This document shows positions 41,023 to 47,323 of a DNA stretch of 47,323 bases, piece after piece (positions within the stretch are counted from its first letter, which is position 1; each line of letters starts with the position of its first letter). Where the stretch lies: positions 1 through 47,323 of the forward strand of contig JAHEXI010000027.1 in NCBI GenBank assembly GCA_023252195.1. Direction: 5' to 3'. Made by a program: the position numbers and the translations under genes. The stretch comes from Pseudonocardiales bacterium (GTDB lineage: Bacteria; Actinomycetota; Actinomycetes; Mycobacteriales; Pseudonocardiaceae). Below the pieces are notes generated by a model. That model searched no databases. It was not told the origin of the DNA and was given only the letters and a program-made list of their open reading frames with translations.

Positions 41023-41193
41023 ATGCAGGCCTGCCCGGTTCACACCCCCCAGCAGGTCGCATCGCTCCGGCCGCCGCCACCGAAGGCCTTCGGATTGACG
41101 ATCTTGCAGACCAGCTACAGCACCTGGGCCAACACCATGCTGTGCCTGCTGGCCGCCAAGGCCGGGGCCGCCGACTGCACCAAGGACCTCTAA
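41023..41193 (+). CDS. Possible small protein or fragment
   Basis: A 56-residue frame from ATG 41023 to TAA 41191-41193 reads PPPPKAFGLTILQTSYSTWA and LCLLAAKAGAADCTKDL. Its composition (Trp, Cys, Tyr, few Arg) is more protein-like than the other frames, but it has no clear ribosome site and no recognised family. It may be the end of a degraded gene. Confidence 0.25.
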   Translation: MQACPVHTPQQVASLRPPPPKAFGLTILQTSYSTWANTMLCLLAAKAGAADCTKDL

Positions 41194-41250
41194 ACGATCC
41201 GCGCGCAGATCAGACAAGGCCGGTCTGGTGTCGAGGCGGCCCCGCCAGTA

Positions 41251-42897
41251 TCACTCGCAAGGGTTGCTGTTTGGACGCGGGTTCTGACCGGGCAGACGCT
41301 TGAGCGCGTGCAGCCCGCGTAGGAACGCGATCGCCTCGCCCTGTGTCTTCGGCTGCTGCGGCAGGGGGACTCCGGCGACCGCGGCGGCCCCGGCCACTAT
41401 CGAGCGCTGCAGGTCGGTGAGCGGGACTGTGCTGAAGTCGATGTCCCAGAGCCCGGCAGGAATCTGCGGTTTCGGGATATCGGGCCAGGTTGATACATCT
41501 CGCAGGGCCGGTGCGGTGAACACCTCACGAAAGTCGGGCGCGGCAGCGTCCCGGGCGGTCAGTGGTCCGGTGATGTAGCGGCTCCACTTTTTGAACATCG
41601 TTTTGAGGAACGAGGTGTGGTCGTGGCAGGTGTTGATGACCGTGTTCGGCGCGATGTGCGCGGAAACCATCACCATCGGCACGCGCACGCCGAGGCGGGT
41701 GAAGTCGAAATCGTCCCACTTGGTGTAACCGGACAGGTCGGGCGGGGTGACTCCGGTGGGGGGCGCGACGTGGTCGTAACAACCGCCGTGCTCGTCGTGG
41801 GTGATAATCAGCAGCGTATTGCGCCAGCTGTTGCCCTTGCCCCCGTGAGCGCCCGTCGAATTCTTGATCGCGTTGTACACCGACCAGATGAGCTCCTCAC
41901 CCAGCAGCACGCTGCCCACAACGTCGGGACCGTAATTCTTGTCGTCCCAGGTTGAGGGATGCTGGTCGTTGTGCGGCGTCCAGAAAACCGGTTCAAGAAA
42001 CGAGTACTTCGGTAACGTGCCGGCCGCGCAGTCGGTGAAGAAGTCTTCCAAGCGCGGGAAGTGGTCATCCAGCGGCGTGTGGTACGCGGCGAGGGCCCCG
42101 GCGTGGATGATCCCGGTCAGCGAGGCCTCGTTGCTGCTGTACACCCGCCAATCCAGCGGGGAGCTCAGCCCGCTGTCGGAGATTTTGTTGAACAGTGTCT
42201 CGCCGATACTGTCGGCTACCCAGCTGGCGGTGTTCTCATCGTAGTAATCGGGGTCGCCAAAGTTGATGACGTGTCCCCAGGACGTGCCGGCATGCCAGAA
42301 TGCGCGGTTGCAACAGGTGTGGCTGGGCACCGAGCAAAACCAGTGATCGAAAACCGCGAACTGCTCGGCGAGCGTGGTGAGCACTGGAACCTGCTCTGGC
42401 TTGAAACACTGCATGATCGGCTGATACTGCTGATATTTCGGACCGGCGCCACCGTCCGTGTCGCCAAGCGGGAAGCTCGCGATGTAGTCACTCACAAATC
42501 CCTGCATCCCCGGTGTCGTCGGTACCGGGCTCGGCAAGTTGTAGGGCTCCTTGTCGTTGCCGTTGATCACATTGAACAGCTGCGTGTTGACGTGGTAGTA
42601 CTGTTCCCCCGGATCAGGAAAAGGCTGGTGATAGTCGGGCGGGTCGGGCACCGGGGAGACCGGGATCGACGTCACACCGCGAGGCGGCGCAGACTGGCCG
42701 GTGGCGGTGTTGGGGATCGGATTAGCCAGGTTCTTGCCTGCCACACCCTCAAAAGTCTTACCCGCTGGCGCGTTGTCGGGCACACCGTCCGGGTACAGGT
42801 AACCCAGCAGATTGTCAAAGGAGCGGTTCTCCAACATCAGCACGACGACATAGTCGAAGCCATCGAAAACCTCACCCACATCAGTAGTTGGTCGCAT
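41251..42897 (-). CDS. Phospholipase C / acid phosphatase-type phosphoesterase
   Basis: The 548-residue protein carries the metal-site motif FDYVVVLMLENRSFDNLLGY at the N-terminus, HWFCSVPSHTCCNRAFWHAG, and THDEHGGCYDHVAPP with a further HDHTS near the end. This is the phosphoesterase family that includes bacterial phospholipase C and acid phosphatase AcpA. Most members have a Tat signal; this one begins only about 18 residues before the ENRSFD motif, so it appears cytoplasmic or has lost its signal. ATG 42897 has AAGGG about 8 nt upstream; GTG 42900 is directly before it. Its substrate (lipid or phosphomonoester) is not evident. Confidence 0.85.
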   Translation of the reverse strand: MRPTTDVGEVFDGFDYVVVLMLENRSFDNLLGYLYPDGVPDNAPAGKTFEGVAGKNLANPIPNTATGQSAPPRGVTSIPVSPVPDPPDYHQPFPDPGEQYYHVNTQLFNVINGNDKEPYNLPSPVPTTPGMQGFVSDYIASFPLGDTDGGAGPKYQQYQPIMQCFKPEQVPVLTTLAEQFAVFDHWFCSVPSHTCCNRAFWHAGTSWGHVINFGDPDYYDENTASWVADSIGETLFNKISDSGLSSPLDWRVYSSNEASLTGIIHAGALAAYHTPLDDHFPRLEDFFTDCAAGTLPKYSFLEPVFWTPHNDQHPSTWDDKNYGPDVVGSVLLGEELIWSVYNAIKNSTGAHGGKGNSWRNTLLIITHDEHGGCYDHVAPPTGVTPPDLSGYTKWDDFDFTRLGVRVPMVMVSAHIAPNTVINTCHDHTSFLKTMFKKWSRYITGPLTARDAAAPDFREVFTAPALRDVSTWPDIPKPQIPAGLWDIDFSTVPLTDLQRSIVAGAAAVAGVPLPQQPKTQGEAIAFLRGLHALKRLPGQNPRPNSNPCE

Positions 42898-42900
42898 CAC

Positions 42901-43838
42901 TGCATCCCTTCGGCGTCAGGTATTAGTGCGGGCCCGCTCACCCTGTCCGGGCGAGCCTTAAGCGGGCTGCAATAGTAATATGTGCAATTGTCCCGCTCGC
43001 GGCGTCCACCGTCCTCGGCTCGTCTTTGCTGGCGCCTTAGGCGCCGTTCTCATAGAGGGCACAGCTCATCAGGCCCGACAACCTTGTGATCGTGATTATC
43101 TCTGCCCTGTCAGTTACAATATCAGCCTTGACGCCGTCTCGGAACGGCGCCCCATGGCAGCGAAGATAGAATGATCGCGACTTCGCCACTTCCTGCTCCT
43201 GCGCGAGCAGCGGCGCGTGATGAGCCGGAAGAATCACGAGGTGAGCGGTCGCTATTTCATTACGTACTGTACAACCGCCGATTTCATAAAGAAGACACTT
43301 GCTGCCAGGAGTAAACGATAGGCGTCCAGTAGGCGAACAAGGGACGACTGATAGCCCTACTGCAGACAGCTACGTGATCAGGACAGGTTAGGTTAAGACC
43401 TAAGCTCCGTGCGCTAGGCCAGGTCAGCGTGCGCTTGCCGTCCGTCTCAGTTTCCGTCTAGGTTCACCCCGGTGCGACCCCACCATCCCGGTGCTAGTCG
43501 TCGCTCTATCCGCAGGAGAGCGAACAAGGTGATGGTTGCGAACGGCTGGGAATGGACCTCAAAAGCGCGTGTGGGTTTTAAGCCATCACGGCTCAATGCG
43601 AGCGCCTGTGATCACGTTAGACATCGGGCAGTTTCGGCGGCCCATTAATGCCCAGGGATTCCCTTTGAGACTGTGCGTCTCGGAGGGTTCGGCGAGCCCG
43701 TCGTAGGTGTCTTCCTTGGCGTAAGGCGCCCGTCCGGCAGGACGTGGGACCACTTCGAGCTAGCCTCGGGTCGACGGCAGTCAGTACATATTATCACTAT
43801 CTGCCAAGAATGAGTTGTGCCTACCTGGCCGATGGTGT
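42901..43838. other. About 940-bp gap without a supportable gene
   Basis: The stretch is noticeably less GC-rich than its flanks, with many stop codons in all frames. Short open frames (43037-43237 minus, 43645-43866 minus) lack ribosome sites and recognisable content. An inverted GGCGCC motif occurs near 43032-43043. It may be remains of an older insertion. Confidence 0.45.
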
Positions 43839-45143
43839 TTACCCTGCGAAGTTGATGATCGCCCATGCCATGGGTAGCTGGTTCGTGCGGGTCTCGGATG
43901 TTGGGCGATGGTCTCGGCCGAAGAAATTTCCGGTGAGGTAGTTGTCGGCGTTGTAGATGCTTGAGGGGGAGATCTGGCCCTGGTAGTCGAACGAGTCGAT
44001 TACATACGGGATGCTGGGGCTGGCGATGGCCGATGGACCGTTCATGACTTGAAAATGCAGGTGTGGTGCGTTGGCGTTGCCGGTATTGCCCAGCTTGGCG
44101 ATCACCTGGCCCTTGGTGACCTTGTCACCTACCTTGACCCGCAGGCTGCCCTTGATCAAATGCGCGTAGAAGGCGTAGGCGCCGTTGCCGATATTGAGCA
44201 CGATGTGGTTGCCATCCACGTTGTCCACGGTCAACTTTGGCCCGAGTACCGGGTCTGCGGCCGGCAGCACCCCTGGGGCATTAGCGTTCTGTCCATCCAG
44301 GATGGCTGTCACCGTGCCGTCGGCGACCGCGAGGACCTCCGAGCCGTAGTCCACATAGCTCTCGTTCTTGGTCTTGTCCCCCGTGTAGAAGGCACCCTGG
44401 TTGTTCGTCTGTTTCCAGTCGATGGCGAACAGTTGGCTGCCGACGAGGTTGCCGTTGAGAGGCAGTGGCGAGCTGCGGTGCGGCCAGCCTGGTTCACAGC
44501 ACCCGTTGAGCGCGATCCAGTTGCTACCCTTCAGGGGTGGACCGATGGTGATCGGGCCGCTGGTCGGGATGCTGTAGGGCGTCACGGTGTAGTCCACCGG
44601 AGCCGGTGTCGTCGTCACCGGGCTGGCTGCCCCGTCGAAGTACAGGTGGTGCATCACGTACTTCGGCGCGTCCTCAGCAGAGCTGAAGGCGTAGTCGACA
44701 AACAGCACCCGCGCCTGCTGGGGCGGGATCACCGAGTCTCTCACCGGCGTGGCAGGAAGGGAACGGAGACGGTTGCAGTCACCGAAATTGCACGCAGGGT
44801 CCACCAGTTGCCTGTCGCTGAACGTGGCGAGAACCTTGCTGGTATTGGTGGCCTCGACGACGTCGAGCTTGCGGATGGTCGCCGGGACTTGAGAAGCGTT
44901 CTGCAGCAGAAGGTTGTAGGCAACGTGGAACTTGCCATCGGTTCCAGCGACGGGGACCGATGGCGGGTTGTTCACCTCCATCAGCACCGGGGTGTACGAA
45001 TCCTTGACAGTGATCCCGGGCGGCAGTGGATCGAAGGGGGAGTCCCCACCGGAGGCAGCTGCTGTTGCGTGCGTGCCGGCGGGAGACGAACTACAGCCAA
45101 CTAGCAGCACGGACACAACAATCAAGAGCCCGAATCGCCACAT
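43839..45143 (-). CDS. M23-type peptidase lipoprotein
   Basis: The 434-residue protein has signal and lipobox VVSVLLVGCSSS, an N-terminal beta-rich domain (ITVKDSYTPVLMEVNNPPSV), and a C-terminal LytM/M23 domain: SQLFAIDWKQ (metal-binding Asp), GNHIVLNIGNGAYAFYAHLI and NAPHLHFQVMNGP (His-Leu-His). M23 enzymes cut peptidoglycan cross-links or act as activators. The His expected shortly before the FAIDW Asp is displaced (WPHRSS lies farther upstream), so activity should be checked. ATG 45143 with GAGGGGG 4-5 nt upstream is clearly the start; a longer frame to 45230 exists. Followed by a GC-poor region. Confidence 0.85.
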   Translation of the reverse strand: MWRFGLLIVVSVLLVGCSSSPAGTHATAAASGGDSPFDPLPPGITVKDSYTPVLMEVNNPPSVPVAGTDGKFHVAYNLLLQNASQVPATIRKLDVVEATNTSKVLATFSDRQLVDPACNFGDCNRLRSLPATPVRDSVIPPQQARVLFVDYAFSSAEDAPKYVMHHLYFDGAASPVTTTPAPVDYTVTPYSIPTSGPITIGPPLKGSNWIALNGCCEPGWPHRSSPLPLNGNLVGSQLFAIDWKQTNNQGAFYTGDKTKNESYVDYGSEVLAVADGTVTAILDGQNANAPGVLPAADPVLGPKLTVDNVDGNHIVLNIGNGAYAFYAHLIKGSLRVKVGDKVTKGQVIAKLGNTGNANAPHLHFQVMNGPSAIASPSIPYVIDSFDYQGQISPSSIYNADNYLTGNFFGRDHRPTSETRTNQLPMAWAIINFAG

Positions 45144-45242
45144 ACTGCCCCCTCTTGTTTTAATGCCTGAAGACCTGAAGAGTGGGTTGCTGACCCACCA
45201 AGACCATTGCCGCTGCCTACGGTCGATCACCGCCAGGCGGCG

Positions 45243-46871
45243 TCATGACTCCTCGCCCGGTATAGGCTGGGCAGCGAAGACGCCTTCCAGGTGGCTGCGC
45301 AAATCCGCGCAGGTCAGGGGTGCCGCGCGGAAGCCGACGTAGCCATCAGGTCGCACGAGGTAGCCATTCCCCCCAGTAGCGCCGTAGGCACCCTGGAACT
45401 CACCAGCCTCATCGACGATCAACGGCAGCGAGTTACCGTCGAGTCGTGCTGACGTGGCCGCACCGATCAGGTAGGTCTTCATCCGGCCTCCGGCCAGGGC
45501 GCTGGCAAGCTGCGCAAGCTCGGTGAAGACCGGCAGTTGCGCAATGTCGTCGGCGTAGAGCAGCAGTGTGTGATGCGGGTGGGCCAGCAGCTCGAACAAC
45601 CGCAGCGGATGGCTCACCGCGGCGCGGCGCAGGCCGCGACAGTCCGGGGCGCGTTCCCCGGGCAGTGGTCCGCTCGAGCAGCCGCCGCCATCACCGACCA
45701 GCGGGCTATCGCGGTAGTGCACAAGCAGCTGCGCCTCCCGGCGGATCACCGTCGAGGGATCGTCCGGGTCGGCCTCGAAACCCTCGCGGGCATGGCGCAC
45801 TGTCCGGCCGACGACTTCCTCACCGACGGGATGGCGCTCGACCTGGTAGGAGGCCAGCAGCCCGTCAGCGGCAGCGCCCTGCACGGCCAGCGCGAGCTTC
45901 CACGCCAAGTTGACACCGTCCTGGATACCGGTGTTCATGCCCTGAGCACCGGTCGGCGGGTGGATATGAGCGGCGTCGCCAGCAATGAAAACACGCCCCT
46001 GGCCGTACCAATCGGACAGCCGGTGGCTGATCCGGAACACCGACGACCAGCGCAACGTGTGCGCCCGGGCTGGTTCGGGCGACAGACGATCGAGGACGGC
46101 TTGGATGTGGTGCAGTTGGGGAGCCGGGCCAGCTTCCATGCCGTGCTGAACCTCACCTTGGGCCGATTTGGTGGCGAGGTTGTCAGGCACCAGCATCGAC
46201 ATCCGGTAACGGCCCGTCCCGGGCAGCGGGACGCACACCAGCACGTCATCAGTCCGACCGTCGGCCTGGTGGCTAGACCGGATCACGTAGCCAGTGGGCA
46301 GCGTCCAATCCACCTCCACGTCGCCGAGCATGTACCGCTGCGGAAATGCCTCACCGGCGAAGTCGAGCCCCAGACCCTTCCGAACCCGGCTATGGGCCCC
46401 GTCGACACCGACCAGGTACCCGACCCGCACCTCCTGCTCGCCGTCTGCTGCCCGCAGGCGGGCGTTGACCCCGTCGGAGTCCGACTCGAACCCGACCAGC
46501 TCAACCCCGCGTTCGATATGGCCCCCGAGCTGGTACAACCGGTCGGTGAGCAGCCGCTCGGTGACGTGTTGCGGGAGTGCGACGAAGCCATAAGGAACGT
46601 CGGGCGGCACCGCCAGATCCATCCGCGCAACCCGTTTCCCGTTGATATAGACGAGCTGACCACGGAGCGGGACGGCGGCGTCCAGAGCGTCGCGCAGCAC
46701 ACCAAGGTTCTCCCACACCTCCAGCGTGCGCGGCTGGATGCCCACGGCCTGGGCGTACTGCGGCGCCTCGACGAGCCGGTCGATTACCCGACACGGCACT
46801 CCTCGTCGGAACAACTCGATGCCTACGGTCAGGCCGACCGGACCCGCCCCCACCACGAGAACCTCATCCAT
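45243..46871 (-). CDS. FAD-dependent aromatic-ring monooxygenase
   Basis: The 542-residue flavoprotein hydroxylase has the FAD Rossmann start EVLVVGAGPVGLTVGIELFR, the DG motif YLVGVDGAHSRVRKGLGL and the ribityl-binding GRVFIAGDAAHIHPPTGAQG followed by MNTGIQDGVNLAWKLA. The C-terminal thioredoxin-like domain (about residues 390-530, ending RPDGYVGFRAAP) is complete. This places it in the PheA/TfdB/MhpA-like group of NAD(P)H-using phenol hydroxylases that act in aromatic breakdown or antibiotic tailoring. No pathway genes lie beside it. ATG 46871 has AAGGGG about 11 nt upstream. Confidence 0.92.
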   Translation of the reverse strand: MDEVLVVGAGPVGLTVGIELFRRGVPCRVIDRLVEAPQYAQAVGIQPRTLEVWENLGVLRDALDAAVPLRGQLVYINGKRVARMDLAVPPDVPYGFVALPQHVTERLLTDRLYQLGGHIERGVELVGFESDSDGVNARLRAADGEQEVRVGYLVGVDGAHSRVRKGLGLDFAGEAFPQRYMLGDVEVDWTLPTGYVIRSSHQADGRTDDVLVCVPLPGTGRYRMSMLVPDNLATKSAQGEVQHGMEAGPAPQLHHIQAVLDRLSPEPARAHTLRWSSVFRISHRLSDWYGQGRVFIAGDAAHIHPPTGAQGMNTGIQDGVNLAWKLALAVQGAAADGLLASYQVERHPVGEEVVGRTVRHAREGFEADPDDPSTVIRREAQLLVHYRDSPLVGDGGGCSSGPLPGERAPDCRGLRRAAVSHPLRLFELLAHPHHTLLLYADDIAQLPVFTELAQLASALAGGRMKTYLIGAATSARLDGNSLPLIVDEAGEFQGAYGATGGNGYLVRPDGYVGFRAAPLTCADLRSHLEGVFAAQPIPGEES

Positions 46872-47043
46872 TACGACGGCACCCCTTGCCTAGCAACGAC
46901 ACAATCCTCTTACCCGAGGACGGTCACTCGGAGGGAACCGCCGAACGACCCTGTTGTCAACGTGGGCGATCGTCTTCCGTACACGCCCGGACTCCTTCGA
47001 ATGCTTTCAGGCCGTCGCTGGCCCGGTGTCCCATACTGGCGGT

Positions 47044-47202
47044 GTGTTGATCCAGGTCGAGGGCGTCGATCTGCCAGGGCTCGGCTGCGCTCCCAGCCCT
47101 GACTCGCCTGGCGGCTACCACAACGTCCATGTCGCAGTCCAGCGCCGCAACCGCAGTGTTGCCCGCCGTTCGACGTGTACATGTCGGCGTCATTCGTGGT
47201 GA
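47044..47202 (+). pseudogene. DUF5990-like gene, N-terminal fragment
   Basis: From GTG 47044 the frame reads IQVEGVDLPGLGCAPSPDSP and GGYHNVHVAVQRRN, matching the beginning of DUF5990 proteins (strand, DLPG, a Cys-Gly-Pro turn, NVHVGVQ). After about 35 residues the match ends and the frame runs through Arg/Ser/Cys-rich sequence to TGA 47202. Family members are about 150 residues, so this is a remnant or a frameshifted copy. A CATACT hexamer lies 7 nt upstream of the GTG. Confidence 0.45.
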
Positions 47203-47220
47203 GCAGGTGAGGGCGTGAAG

Positions 47221-47251
47221 AACCCCGCCGGGCTGGGTGCCGGGCGGGGTT
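47221..47251. terminator. Terminator-like hairpin
   Basis: Nine-bp arms AACCCCGCC (47221-47229) and GGCGGGGTT (47243-47251) enclose a 13-nt loop. It lies 18 bp after the stop of the DUF5990-like fragment. On the minus strand a TTCTTC stretch follows, so it could end a gene entering from the right edge too. Confidence 0.55.
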
Positions 47252-47323
47252 TGGTGGTCATGCTGTCGGTTTGATGGTCATTCTGTCGTCACCTCCGTCA
47301 CGGCGGTGCGCGCGCTGGACTCG

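Noticed and set aside
46957-47193. 78-codon minus-strand frame near the right edge
   Set aside because: It is antisense to the DUF5990-like fragment, which has a recognisable NVHVAVQ block; the minus frame has no motif.
37049-47323. Complete integrative element with a second att site
   Set aside because: I saw no second copy of the tRNA-Thr 3' end in the remainder of the window, so element boundaries cannot be stated.

Overview
The window is high-GC actinobacterial DNA with many GTG and TTG starts, 4-nt ATGA/GTGA gene overlaps and dense intergenic palindromes. The gene order acs, Fic-like, HAD phosphatase, ssd, tadA/B/C, pilin, tadE/G, DECH helicase, topA, holB and tRNA-Thr matches the corresponding block of mycobacteria and their relatives. 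A membrane pyrophosphatase, tandem DUF3558 lipoproteins, a PPE-like protein with an EspG-like partner, and a DUF222/HNH fragment point to the Pseudonocardiales. This placement is inferred from gene content, not from a marker-gene comparison.

Layout. (1) 1-7350 is an accessory, decaying region: a tiny Gly/His/Asp/Tyr-rich gene and a DsbA/CcdA thiol-redox pair, then remnants of a SnoaL-like gene, an ISAzo13-type transposase, PI-phospholipase C, a GHKL ATPase, a GAF-ANTAR regulator, a SpoIIE phosphatase and an HNH endonuclease, with one intact GH25 lysozyme among them. (2) 7345-10767 has two DMT-type membrane proteins (one frameshifted), a two-lobed aspartic protease-like lipoprotein and arfB. 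(3) 10857-29505 is the conserved core: acs, a methyltransferase, a degenerate Fic-fold protein, a SerB-like phosphatase diverging from an eight-part Tad-type cluster (ssd to tadG), a DECH helicase, hppA, a lipoprotein and topA. (4) 29573-34143 is a small type VII secretion-associated cassette: Pro-rich anchored protein, DUF3558, helical substrate-like protein, DUF3558, PPE-like and EspG-like. (5) 34181-37051 has an MFS transporter overlapping holB, then tRNA-Thr(CGT). (6) 37140-47323 is accessory again. An integrase remnant beside the tRNA is interrupted by two adjacent paralogous genes of unknown function with C-terminal winged helices. Beyond them lie a phospholipase C-like phosphoesterase, an M23 lipoprotein, an aromatic-ring monooxygenase and a DUF5990 fragment.

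The main unexplained signals are the paralogous pair at 37450-40806, a solitary CRISPR-like motif between them, three separate families of intergenic palindromes (one copy of which codes for the C-termini of two convergent genes), and the single-chain bilobed retropepsin-like protein.
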